Source of the DNA: Thermoanaerobaculia bacterium | Lineage (GTDB): Bacteria > Acidobacteriota > Thermoanaerobaculia > Multivoradales > JAGPDF01 | Assembly: GCA_018057705.1 (NCBI GenBank) | Contig: JAGPDF010000006.1 | Coordinates: 1-64,000, forward strand | Direction: 5' to 3' | DNA: 64,000 bases | Shown here: one piece after another, positions 52,484-60,727 of the stretch | Position numbering within the stretch: position 1 is the first letter of the stretch | Layout of the letters: the number at the start of each line of letters is the position of its first letter | Program-made: the position numbers and the translations under genes | The notes under the pieces: model-generated | Seen by the model: only the letters and a program-made list of their open reading frames with translations | Told to the model about the DNA's origin: nothing | Database searches by the model: none

Positions 52484-53731
52484 TCAATCCTTGTAAGGGT
52501 CGAGCTCGTCCGCGCCCGCCATGACGACGGCGAGCGGGCGGAGCCGGTGCAGGATCTCGATGCCCGGTTGCTGCGCCAGCACCTCGTCGAGCCGGCGATA
52601 GGCGAATGGGCTCTCGTCGGGCCCTGCGCCGCGCAGAACGACTCCCGATTCGCGCACTGCGGTGCGCAGCATCTCGTCCGAGACTTTGCCCGGTCGCACG
52701 GCCTTGCCGTCGGCACCGCGCACCAGGGTGCCGGCTCTCGGTCCGAAGCGGTGGCGCCTGCCGGCGGCCTCCGAACGCGACATGACGCGCCCTGCGCCGT
52801 GCACCGTCGAGTACATCGCCGCGCGCTGCGCGTCCGCGGCGCCGCCGGTTTCGCCGACGCCGCAGAGGATCACCGAGGTACCGGTCATCGAAGCGCCAAC
52901 GAAACCGGGTTGACCGGGGAACGCCGGCGTCGCGCCCTTCCGGACCACGATCAGCTCTTCACCGAAGTGTCGCTCGCGCCAGGCGAAGTTGTGGTGGTTG
53001 TGGACCGTCTCGACGATCTCGCCGCCGACGATCTGCGCCGCCACCTTGCGGCAGACCCACTCGCGGCCGGCGTAAGCGTAGCGGCCCGCGAGCTCCATCA
53101 GGCGCCAGTAGCGCTCCCCCGCATCGCTCGCCAGGTCGAACAGCGCCTCCGTTTCGGGCACCCGCTCCCCCCAGGACCTGCCCTTCCCGATCGCCATGAA
53201 GCCCGACGCGACGGTGTGGCCGAAGCCGCGCGAGCCGAAATGCACGCCGACCCAGACCCGCTCCTCCTCGTCGGCGAAGAGGTCCACGTAGTGGTTGCCG
53301 GAACCGACCGTGCCCAGCTGATCGCGTGCCAGCTGGCGCAGTCGTTCGCGCTCGGGGAGGCCGGCGGGCACCGCGCTCCAGGCCGCATCCTCGAAGAGCG
53401 GGTGGTCGTCCGGAGCGTCGTTCGCGTCGTTGGTCCGGCCGATGCCGAACGAGATCTCGCGCTGGATCCGGTCCGCGAGCAGCTCGAGCCGCTCCCGGGG
53501 CAGATCGCCCGCGACAAGATCGGTGCGTACGGCGCAGTTGCCGCAGGCGATGTCGAAACCGACGCCGGCGACGGAAACCCGATGCCGATAGGCCGCCACG
53601 CCTCCCACCGGCATGATGTAGCCGAGATGCCCGTCGGCCATGAGCGCCACGCGCTCGGCGCGCCGCGCAACGTCGGCGAGCTGGGCGAGAGTGTTCGGTT
53701 CGTGGCTGCCGAGGACGAGCACGGCCGGCAT
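52484..53731 (-). CDS. rtcB: RtcB-family RNA ligase
   Basis: 415-residue member of the RtcB family, which joins 2',3'-cyclic phosphate or 3'-phosphate to 5'-OH RNA ends using GTP and Mn2+. Metal-site motifs: FDIACGN (usual DIGCGM), GTVGSGNHYVDLF, VHFGSRGFGH, VHNHHNFAW, and STVHGAGRVMSR, which contains the His that is guanylylated. The C-terminus ILHRLRPLAVVMAG...DPYKD is standard. It is shorter than E. coli RtcB and resembles the RtcB2/3-type paralogues. No archease or RtcA neighbour. Probably RNA repair rather than tRNA splicing; the third gene of a cytochrome-aminotransferase-rtcB run. Confidence 0.92.
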   Translation of the reverse strand: MPAVLVLGSHEPNTLAQLADVARRAERVALMADGHLGYIMPVGGVAAYRHRVSVAGVGFDIACGNCAVRTDLVAGDLPRERLELLADRIQREISFGIGRTNDANDAPDDHPLFEDAAWSAVPAGLPERERLRQLARDQLGTVGSGNHYVDLFADEEERVWVGVHFGSRGFGHTVASGFMAIGKGRSWGERVPETEALFDLASDAGERYWRLMELAGRYAYAGREWVCRKVAAQIVGGEIVETVHNHHNFAWRERHFGEELIVVRKGATPAFPGQPGFVGASMTGTSVILCGVGETGGAADAQRAAMYSTVHGAGRVMSRSEAAGRRHRFGPRAGTLVRGADGKAVRPGKVSDEMLRTAVRESGVVLRGAGPDESPFAYRRLDEVLAQQPGIEILHRLRPLAVVMAGADELDPYKD

Positions 53732-53772
53732 TGTGCCCCATCCGGCTCGGAAGCGGGAGCCGGAACCCCAGC

Positions 53773-55203
53773 TTAGCCGGCCGCCTCGCGCATCTCGCGG
53801 GCGAACGCCAGGAAGGCCTCGGCGTCGGCGAACGTGGAGGCCCAGCCGAACGACACCCGCACCGCTCCCGTCGACTTGTCGTCGATGCAGCGGCGGAAGT
53901 CTTCGTAGGTGATGTGCGCGACGTTGTCGCCGACCTCGCGCATGCAGTGGAAGAGCTCGCCCTTCGACAGCCCGAGGGCGAGCTCGCCGGCGCCCGGGTT
54001 GCAGAAGCAGCCGGTGCGCAGCGAAATGCGGTGCTCGCCAGCGAGACGCTCGATCACCGGATGGTCGATGAAATGCCCGCGGGCGTCGTAGAAGTTGAGC
54101 GTCACCGTGGCACCGCGGCGGTCGGCGGTGCCCGGACCGTAGATCCGCACCACCGGCGCCCCGTTGCCGTGACGCAGCGCCCCGAGCTCCGACAGCAGCC
54201 AGCCGGTGAGACAGCGCACCCGCTCATGGACGGTTTCGACCCCGAGTGTCTCGAGCAGGTCGAGGCCGTACTCGACCGCCGGGAGAATCGCGTAGTTCAG
54301 CGTGCCGTCCTCGAAAGCGGCTTCGCCCTCGGCGAGAGTGTGAATGTCGGCCTGCACAGAGGCGACGGTGATCGTGCCGCCGGCGAACCAGGGCCGGTGG
54401 AGCCGAGCGAGGGCGCTCCGCCGCGCGAGGAGAGCTCCGACGCCGGTCGGATAGCCGAACATCTTGTAGAACGAGAGGGCGACGAAGTCGGGATGCACCA
54501 CCCCCAGGTCGAGCCGGTTCGACGGCACGAAGGCGGCGGCGTCGAGCAGAACGTCCCAGCCCTGCGCCTGGGCGCGCGCGATCCACGACAGGGGATGCTG
54601 CACGCCGGAGAAATTCGACTGCGCCGGATAGGCGAAGAGGTTGTTCCCGCCCGGCCGGGCGCGCGCCAGCTCGCGGTCGAGCGCCGCCTCGTCGACCCGC
54701 AGCTCCGGCGGGATCACCGGAACGTAGATCGTCTCCGCACCGTGCGCGCGATCGAACTCCCGGATGCCGTTGACCGAGTTGTGATTGTCGAAAGTGAGCA
54801 GGAAGCGGTCGCCGGGCTCGAACGGGTACGACTCGCCCACCAGCTTCAGCGACTGGCTGGCGTTGGCCGTGAAGATCGCCACGTACTCCCGCGGATCGGC
54901 GTTGAAGAACGCCAGCACCCGGCGCCGGCAGCTCTCGACATAATGCGTCGCCGCGGCGGAGGTCGGGTTCGTGGAGTGCGGGTTGCCGAGCACCGACCCC
55001 AGCAGGAGATCCATGTGGCGCCGCACCTGGCTCTCGCCGTAAAGGCCACCACCCGTGTAGTCGAGATAGACGTGCCCCTCCCGGTCGAGGCGCGCGAGCT
55101 CGCGGGCGCGGAAGTCATCGAGCATCCGGGTCGAGTCATAGCCGGGAAAGGCCGCGGAGAATCTCCGGTGGCGCTCCTCCAGTCCGGCGCCTGCCGGAGC
55201 CAT
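53773..55203 (-). CDS. PLP-dependent class V aminotransferase (MOCOS-N / cysteine desulfurase-like)
   Basis: 476 residues of the fold shared by NifS/SufS, isopenicillin-N epimerase and molybdenum cofactor sulfurase. VYLDYTGGGLYGESQV, FTANASQSLKLVGESY, the Asp/Gln cofactor region DVLLDAAAFVPSNRLDL, and the Schiff-base Lys in SFYKMFGYPTGVGALL. RTGCFCNPGAGE near the C-terminus matches the active-site cysteine loop of Moco sulfurases. A lone N-terminal domain without MOSC suggests a sulfur-transfer or desulfurase-like role. The ATG at 55203 has GGAG nearby; a GTG at 55239 that overlaps the cytochrome stop (GTGA) would add 12 residues and is also plausible. Confidence 0.88.
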   Translation of the reverse strand: MAPAGAGLEERHRRFSAAFPGYDSTRMLDDFRARELARLDREGHVYLDYTGGGLYGESQVRRHMDLLLGSVLGNPHSTNPTSAAATHYVESCRRRVLAFFNADPREYVAIFTANASQSLKLVGESYPFEPGDRFLLTFDNHNSVNGIREFDRAHGAETIYVPVIPPELRVDEAALDRELARARPGGNNLFAYPAQSNFSGVQHPLSWIARAQAQGWDVLLDAAAFVPSNRLDLGVVHPDFVALSFYKMFGYPTGVGALLARRSALARLHRPWFAGGTITVASVQADIHTLAEGEAAFEDGTLNYAILPAVEYGLDLLETLGVETVHERVRCLTGWLLSELGALRHGNGAPVVRIYGPGTADRRGATVTLNFYDARGHFIDHPVIERLAGEHRISLRTGCFCNPGAGELALGLSKGELFHCMREVGDNVAHITYEDFRRCIDDKSTGAVRVSFGWASTFADAEAFLAFAREMREAAG

Positions 55204-55235
55204 GGAGCTCCCGGGCTCCCGCAGCGTGCGGTCCG

Positions 55236-55859
55236 TCACTGCGCGACCGGAGTTTCCGGAGCCGTCTTCGTCGACCGCGAGCTCCAGGTGGCCGGATCGA
55301 CGACACTCTGGCGAAAGGTGGCGTGACAGGCGGTGCAGGTCGCGAGCGTCCGGCCGAGCGCCTGCAGGACGGCGGCACTGTCGCGCAGGCGCGCTGCCGC
55401 GGCGATGGTGTCGGCGGTATGGTGGAACTGCAGCGCCTGCTCGCTGAAGCCGGGCGCCCCCGCTCCCATGTGGTTGCACATCTCGCCCATCTCCTCGGAG
55501 TAGCCGATGCGCTCGACTGCGGACTCCACCGCGCCGAAATCGCCGCTCGCGGTAGCGGTCACGATCTCCTGCACGGCGAGAAGGTGATCGCGCATGTTCT
55601 GCTTCTGGTGATTCGCCATGTGCGGCAGCAGGGGTACCGGGACGCGCGCGTCCAGGCTTGCGAGCTTCTGCTCGGCCTCGCAGGAGATGCCGCCGCCAAC
55701 CTGCGGCGCGGCCAGGTCGCCCATGGGAGGGGCGGCGGACGGCGACCTTCGATCGACGGCGGGAGCCTGACCGGCGGCGACGCTGAATGGCGTCGAAGAT
55801 ACGACGGCGAACAGGGCGACCAGCAAGGTCGAACCCAGCATGGAAGCGTGCCTCTTCAT
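55236..55859 (-). CDS. Exported cytochrome c (c'/c-556-like, one haem)
   Basis: 207 residues. Signal peptide (MLGSTLLVALFAVVSSTPFSVAAG), then a helical domain with a single CTACH haem-attachment site near the C-terminus, as in cytochromes c' and c-556 where CxxCH lies in the last helix. The HMANHQKQNM segment could supply the N-terminal axial Met. The ATG at 55859 follows AAGGGGG by 8 bases; upstream frame is not protein-like. Last bases overlap the alternative GTG of the aminotransferase. Its redox partner is not evident. Confidence 0.82.
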   Translation of the reverse strand: MKRHASMLGSTLLVALFAVVSSTPFSVAAGQAPAVDRRSPSAAPPMGDLAAPQVGGGISCEAEQKLASLDARVPVPLLPHMANHQKQNMRDHLLAVQEIVTATASGDFGAVESAVERIGYSEEMGEMCNHMGAGAPGFSEQALQFHHTADTIAAAARLRDSAAVLQALGRTLATCTACHATFRQSVVDPATWSSRSTKTAPETPVAQ

Positions 55860-56031
55860 TTTGAATCCCCCTTCTCGCGGGCGGCAGGAGCGCCGCAGCA
55901 AGGCTCGACCGGCTGGGCCGCTCCGCCCTCCAGGGTTGCGCCCGCGGGCGCTCCGCGCGCCGCCGTTCCGTCTACGGATCGATGTTTGCGGTCGCAACTG
56001 CGCGACCTGGGCCCGACGCCGCGCCCAAGCG

Positions 56032-56037
56032 TAGGAT
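56032..56037 (+). promoter_or_regulatory. candidate -10 of the DUF302 gene
   Basis: TAGGAT predicts a start near 56044 and a 23-base leader that contains GAGGAGG before the ATG. No -35 recognised. Confidence 0.35.
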
Positions 56038-56066
56038 AGCGCTGTTGCCTGACGAGGAGGTACACC

Positions 56067-56465
56067 ATGCGAGACACCGGAATCGCCTACGAGGTGGTGC
56101 TCGACCTGCCGTTCGACGAGGCGGTCGCGCGCTGCCGTGCCGAGCTCGCCCGCGAGGGCTTCGGAGTCCTGACCGAGATCGACATCCAGGCCAAGCTCAA
56201 GGAGAAACTGGGGGTGGACGTCCCTCGCAACCTCATCCTCGGCGCCTGCCACCCCCCCTCTGCCCACCGCGCCCTCGTGGCCATGCCGGAGGTTTCCGTG
56301 CTCCTGCCCTGCAACGTCGCCGTGGCGACCGAGCAGGGCCGGACGGTCGTCCGCGCCATGAACCCGGAGGGGGCGATGAAGCTCCTGGGCAGCGCGGCGC
56401 TCGACGAGGTCGCCGTCGGAGTCGGCGCCGCTCTGCGCCGGGTCCTCACCGCCGTCGCCGGCTGA
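56067..56465 (+). CDS. DUF302 domain protein
   Basis: 132 residues, the compact alpha/beta DUF302 fold: YEVVLDLPFDEAVARCRAEL, FGVLTEIDIQAKLKEKLGVD, ILGACHPPSAHRAL and LLPCNVAVATEQGRTVVRAMNP are the family's hallmark blocks. GAGGAGG precedes the ATG. DUF302 proteins are widespread and of unknown biochemical function, often in stress or redox contexts. Cysteines at CHPP and LLPCN are conserved in the family. Confidence 0.92.
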   Translation: MRDTGIAYEVVLDLPFDEAVARCRAELAREGFGVLTEIDIQAKLKEKLGVDVPRNLILGACHPPSAHRALVAMPEVSVLLPCNVAVATEQGRTVVRAMNPEGAMKLLGSAALDEVAVGVGAALRRVLTAVAG

Positions 56466-56543
56466 CCGGAGAGGGCCCCGCGGGCCCGGCATCGGATGTG
56501 CGGCTCCGGTTGGGCTGGACCGGTTGTGCTGTAATCGACCTCC

Positions 56544-57980
56544 GTGCACATCGCCTCGTACGACTCTCACTCCCTGCGCGATCGCGGCCCGGCCTGGTGG
56601 TCGATCGCGGAGCTCTTCTCGGTGGGCCAGAGCGCGCGCCTGCGCCGGCTGCTCTGGATCTGGCTGGGGCTCATCGCCGTCTCGATCGTCTTCGGGATTC
56701 TGAACGTCCGCCTCGATTGGAACGGCCTCGAGTTCGCGATCGCGGGCATGCCGTTCGAGGTCACGATCTACCCGCCTTTCCTGATCTCCGTCTTCATCGC
56801 GGTCTGGCTCGGCCCGACCTGGGCGGCGATCCCGATCTACTTCGCCAATCTGGCGAGCGCCCTCGCCTCGGGAATCGAGTGGCCGCTCGCGGCTCTCTTC
56901 GCCGTCGCCGGCGTCATGGAGACGCTGATGCTCTGGGCGCTCGTCGTCGCGGTGCGCGTCGATCCGGATCTGCGGCGCGGCCGCGATCTCGCCTGGTTCG
57001 CCGGCGCCGGACTGGTGGCGGCGGTCACCGGCTCGCTCGCCGCGATCCTGTGGAACAGCAGCCATGCCCTCGACCCGTTCGCCGGCCAGCGCATCTGGCG
57101 CGGATGGGTGATCGGCGACCTGCTGCAGCTCCTGCTCATCGTCCTGCCGATCCTGCGACTCGCCGGACGAAGGGTGCGCGGCTGGGTCGACCGCCAGTTC
57201 GTCACCCCGCCGCTGCACGACTTCACCTACACCCACGGCGTCGCGCTGACCGTGGTCGGCTTCGGCGTGCTCGGGCTGGTGGTGTTCCTCGGCGTCCATC
57301 AGGCGATCGGGACGATCGAGGTCGCACTCGACGCCCGCACCGCGAGCGGCGACCTGCTGCTGCCCCGGCTGCGCGAGATCGTCCTGGTCATGGGGCTGCT
57401 GTCGACCGCGCTGATCGTCGCCACGGGCATGTTCTCGACGGCACTGGCCCGCCTCGGCGAACGCCAACGGCGCGACGCGCTGCAGGACAGCCTGACCGGC
57501 TGCGCCAACCGCCGCGCCTTCGCGCAGCAGTTCCAGAAAGAGGCGGAGCGCAGCCGCCGGCTGCAGCTCGGAATCGGCCTGCTGTTCGCCGACCTCGACC
57601 ACTTCAAGGAGGCGAACGATCGGCACGGTCACGCCGTCGGAGATCTCATCCTCGAGCGCGCGGCGCGCCGCATCGAGGGCGCCCTGCGCGAGACCGACCT
57701 GCTGTTCCGCTGGGGCGGAGAGGAGTTCGTCGTGCTCATGCCGCACACGCCGCCCGAAGAGGTCGGCGCGATCGCGGAACGGGTTCGCCTCGCCCTCGAG
57801 CGGACGGCGCTCGTTGCGCTCCCCGGGGGCCCCGAGATCGCCATCACCGCGAGCCTCGGCGGCGCCGCCGCCGCGACCTTCCCGTTCGACGCCAATGCGC
57901 TGCTGCAGCAGGCCGACGCCGCCTGCTACGAGGCCAAGCGCCGCGGCCGCAACCGCGTCGAGCTCGCGCCCACGGCCTGA
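56544..57980 (+). CDS. Membrane-bound GGDEF diguanylate cyclase
   Basis: 478 residues. An eight-helix membrane module of MASE1/5TMR-like character (residues about 30-300) precedes a GGDEF domain. The active site is GGEEF (FRWGGEEFVVLMPH), the start DSLTGCANRRAF and the Mg site FADLDHFKEAND are intact, so it should make c-di-GMP. The RxxD inhibitory site reads ALRETD just before the active site, compatible with product inhibition. The GTG start has no ribosome site; TGTAAT (56530-56535) predicts a start at 56542, a leaderless arrangement with a weaker -10 match. It complements the HD-GYP protein at 12211-13887. Confidence 0.93.
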   Translation: MHIASYDSHSLRDRGPAWWSIAELFSVGQSARLRRLLWIWLGLIAVSIVFGILNVRLDWNGLEFAIAGMPFEVTIYPPFLISVFIAVWLGPTWAAIPIYFANLASALASGIEWPLAALFAVAGVMETLMLWALVVAVRVDPDLRRGRDLAWFAGAGLVAAVTGSLAAILWNSSHALDPFAGQRIWRGWVIGDLLQLLLIVLPILRLAGRRVRGWVDRQFVTPPLHDFTYTHGVALTVVGFGVLGLVVFLGVHQAIGTIEVALDARTASGDLLLPRLREIVLVMGLLSTALIVATGMFSTALARLGERQRRDALQDSLTGCANRRAFAQQFQKEAERSRRLQLGIGLLFADLDHFKEANDRHGHAVGDLILERAARRIEGALRETDLLFRWGGEEFVVLMPHTPPEEVGAIAERVRLALERTALVALPGGPEIAITASLGGAAAATFPFDANALLQQADAACYEAKRRGRNRVELAPTA

Positions 57981-58045
57981 GCGCCCCGAGGGAGTCGTCG
58001 CCGAGCCGTCACGCCGCCGTCTCCGGAGGAACGAGACCGGCGGCC

Positions 58046-58051
58046 TAGTCT
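58046..58051 (+). promoter_or_regulatory. leaderless -10 element of the phosphatase gene
   Basis: TAGTCT, identical to the -10 of the second efflux operon. The predicted first base is 58058, the A of the start codon. No -35 recognised. Confidence 0.5.
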
Positions 58052-58057
58052 GCCTTC

Positions 58058-59452
58058 ATGCGCATCGACCCTTTCCGGCCGACCGGTCTCCACGTTTCAG
58101 CTCTTGCCCTGGCTGCGCTCCTCCCGTTCCCCCTCGCGTGCACCGCCCTGCCGTCCGCGCCGCCGGCACCTCGCGCGGTGGTGATGCTGATCGGCGACGG
58201 CTTCGGCTTCTCGCAGCTGACACTCGCCCGCCTGGCGCTCGCGGGCAAGGGTGGACGTATGGCGATGGAGGCGATGCCGGCGACCGGCTTCGTCTCGACC
58301 TGGTCGGCCTCGAACGCGGTCACCGACAGCGGCGCCGGTGCGACCGCCTTCGGGTCGGGCGTCAAGACCGACAACCGCTACATCGGGCTCGACCCCGAGC
58401 GCCGGCCGACGCGGTCGCTGGGCGAGATCGCCAAGGCGGCCGGTTGGCGGGTCGGCTATGTCACCACGACGCGCATCACGCACGCGACCCCGGCCTGTTT
58501 CTATGCCCATCACGACGATCGCTACGACGAGGAGGCGATCGCCGCGCAGTTGATCGCGGCCGACGTCGACCTCGCCCTGGGGGGCGGCAAGGCGAACTTC
58601 CTTCCTGCGGCGGAGAGCGGCGCGCGGCGCGACGGCCGGAACCTCCTCGACGAGGCTGAACAGAGCGGCTGGAGACTGCTCGAGCGCGGCTCTCCGCTCG
58701 CCTGGGACGGCACGGGCAAGCTCCTCGGACTCTTCGCCAACGGCCACCTCGCCTACGCGCTCGACGACCGCAACTATCCCGCCGAACGCCGGGATCCTCC
58801 GCTCGCGGAGCTCACGCGTCTGGCGCTCGACGGCCTCGCCCGGGGCGACAAGCCCTTCTTCCTCATGGTGGAAGGGGGCCGGATCGATCATGCCGGCCAC
58901 GAGTTCGACGCCGCCGGCGTCGTCGCCGAGTCGAAGGGTTTCGACGAGACCGTGGCGACGACCCTGGCCTGGGCGAAGGAGCATCCCGGAACCCTCGTCG
59001 TTCTCACCGCCGACCATGCCACCGGGGGACTCGCCGTCAACGACTTCGCCCGGATCGACGAGCTCGCCCGCCAGCGGGCCTCCGTGGCCTGGATGGCGAA
59101 CCAGATCCGCAACGCCGGCGCCGGCGTCGAAATGCTCTCCGCCCGCACCGGCTACGGCGACTGGTCGGCGGAGGACGTGGAAGCGATTCGAGTGGCTCCC
59201 GACAGCTACGAGGCCTGTCGCCGCCTGGGGACGAAGCTCGCCGTGCGCAACGGCCTGACCTGGGTGCCGCGGGTCAACGACGACGACACCCACGGCCACA
59301 CCGGTGAAGACGTGCCGATCTTCGCCTTCGGGCCCGGCGCCGAGCGCTTCGCCGGCGTCCTGGACAACACCGAGATCCCGCAGCGGATCGCAGCGCTCGC
59401 CGGACTGCCCTTCCCGGACACCACTGCCGGGCGTGGGCCGTCGCCCCCCTGA
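58058..59452 (+). CDS. Alkaline phosphatase (PhoA superfamily), exported
   Basis: 464 residues. Signal peptide or lipoprotein signal with Cys near residue 28 (LALAALLPFPLACTALP). Metal and nucleophile motifs of alkaline phosphatase: MLIGDGFGFSQ, the phosphorylated Ser in TDSGAGATAFG, ITHATPACFYAH, EGGRIDHAGHE, LTADHATGG and the late DTHGHTGEDVPIFAFGPGAE. It hydrolyses phosphomonoesters in the periplasm. Closest in layout to secreted E. coli/Bacillus-type enzymes. The gene begins with the start codon at the predicted transcript 5' end. Confidence 0.93.
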   Translation: MRIDPFRPTGLHVSALALAALLPFPLACTALPSAPPAPRAVVMLIGDGFGFSQLTLARLALAGKGGRMAMEAMPATGFVSTWSASNAVTDSGAGATAFGSGVKTDNRYIGLDPERRPTRSLGEIAKAAGWRVGYVTTTRITHATPACFYAHHDDRYDEEAIAAQLIAADVDLALGGGKANFLPAAESGARRDGRNLLDEAEQSGWRLLERGSPLAWDGTGKLLGLFANGHLAYALDDRNYPAERRDPPLAELTRLALDGLARGDKPFFLMVEGGRIDHAGHEFDAAGVVAESKGFDETVATTLAWAKEHPGTLVVLTADHATGGLAVNDFARIDELARQRASVAWMANQIRNAGAGVEMLSARTGYGDWSAEDVEAIRVAPDSYEACRRLGTKLAVRNGLTWVPRVNDDDTHGHTGEDVPIFAFGPGAERFAGVLDNTEIPQRIAALAGLPFPDTTAGRGPSPP

Positions 59453-59697
59453 GCGCCGTGCGCCGGAGAGCGGATCAGCCGCCAGGTTGACGGCGAACCC
59501 CGTTCGCAGCGATCCTAGGCTCATGGTCCCCGGGAACTGCAGCCCGCAATGACCGACCCGCTTTTCTGGCACCGATCGGAGTTCGGCTTCCCGCTCCCCT
59601 GCCCTACGCTATGGGTGGCCTTCTCGCGTCGCACCGACGATGTCTTTGTCTTCCGGCCGCACTGCGGCAAGGCCAGGGCCGCAGAGGGCGAGGGCAA
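59453..59697. other. Intergenic region before the EamA gene
   Basis: 245 bases with no supported gene. TACGCT at 59605-59610 could be a -10 box starting transcripts at about 59617, after the ATG at 59611; that favours the later TTG start of the exporter gene. Confidence 0.35.
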
Positions 59698-60717
59698 TTG
59701 ATCGGCGGCCAGAACCGAACCTGGATCTATCTGACCACCGCGGTCGTTCTCTTCCTGATCTGGAGCAATAGTTTCATCGCGGCCTCGTATCTGCTCGGCG
59801 GAGAGCGTCCGGCAGCGCAGTTCACCTGGGACGGGCTCTCGGCGGCGCGCTTCGCGCCGCTCGCTCCGATCTGCCTCTTCTACTGTTTCGTCTTTCGCCG
59901 GCGCCAGTGCCTCGAGCTGCTGCGCCGCTATCCGTTCCGGCTACCCATCGCCGGTTTGCTCGCGGTACCGGCCTACAACCTGGCGCTCTACTACGGCCAG
60001 CAGCACGGCATTCCGCCGCCGGTCGCCGCGCTCACCAGCGCTCTCACGCCGCTCTTCCTGCTGCTCTTCGCGGCGGCGACGCTCGGCGAGCGCTTCACCT
60101 TCCGCAAGGGCACGGCGTTCTTCATCGCGCTCGCGGGGCTCTTCACGATCGCCTTGTCGCGCGGCGGCTTCGCCGGCCTGCCGACCTTCGGACTGCTGCT
60201 CGCCATCACCGCGATCGCGCCGCTCTCCTGGTCGGTCTACACCATCCTCGGCAAGGCGGTCGTCGGCGCGAGCCTCGCCCACCGCTCCCGGACGACCGAC
60301 GGCGTGACAGAGGTGCGCGAGAACGCCTCACCGCTCGACTGGACCTACCTCACGATCGGCATCGGCAGCCTGCCTCTCCTCGCCGCTCTCCCCTGGCACG
60401 GCGGTCGCGAGATGCTCGCCCTGCGTCCGGGCGGGTGGCTCGCGCTCTTCCACCTGACCGTTCTGTCGGCGCTCGTCGGCTACGCCGTCTGGAGCTGGCT
60501 GCTGCGCCATCTGCCGGCCTCGACCGTCGCCTTTTTCATCTTCCTCAACCCACCGCTCACGATGTTCTCGAAGCTGGTTCTGGCAGGCGCCTTTCCGCAA
60601 CTCTTCGTCTTCCAGTGGGTTCCGCTCGAGCTCGCGGGCAGCGCCCTCGCCCTCGGCGGTCTCGCGATTGCCATCTGGCCGGGGCGCCCGCCGCCCGCGG
60701 TTGCCGGGGCGGGCTAG
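59698..60717 (+). CDS. EamA/DMT-family transporter
   Basis: 339 residues, ten predicted membrane helices as two EamA repeats (first near FLIWSNSFIAASY, second near LSWSVYTILGKAVVG and AYAVWSWLLRHLPASTVA-like segment). The family exports amino acids or small metabolites. TTG at 59698 is chosen because GAGGG lies 5 bases upstream and the product then enters the first helix directly; an ATG at 59611 adds 29 basic, unhydrophobic residues and lies before the predicted transcript start. The TAG stop doubles as the -10 of the downstream decarboxylase. Confidence 0.86.
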   Translation: MIGGQNRTWIYLTTAVVLFLIWSNSFIAASYLLGGERPAAQFTWDGLSAARFAPLAPICLFYCFVFRRRQCLELLRRYPFRLPIAGLLAVPAYNLALYYGQQHGIPPPVAALTSALTPLFLLLFAAATLGERFTFRKGTAFFIALAGLFTIALSRGGFAGLPTFGLLLAITAIAPLSWSVYTILGKAVVGASLAHRSRTTDGVTEVRENASPLDWTYLTIGIGSLPLLAALPWHGGREMLALRPGGWLALFHLTVLSALVGYAVWSWLLRHLPASTVAFFIFLNPPLTMFSKLVLAGAFPQLFVFQWVPLELAGSALALGGLAIAIWPGRPPPAVAGAG

Positions 60718-60720
60718 AGT
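60715..60720 (+). promoter_or_regulatory. leaderless -10 element of the decarboxylase gene
   Basis: TAGAGT, whose TAG is the stop codon of the EamA gene. The predicted first base is 60727, one base before the ATG. Confidence 0.45.
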
Positions 60721-60727
60721 TGCCGGC

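Noticed and set aside
55240-55479. Long N-terminal extension of the class V aminotransferase
   Set aside because: It runs antiparallel in frame through the cytochrome c coding sequence and resembles no aminotransferase N-terminus.
59611-59697. N-terminal 29 residues of the EamA protein from ATG 59611
   Set aside because: Sequence is basic and not hydrophobic, and a -10-like box predicts transcription after this ATG; the TTG at 59698 has a ribosome site.
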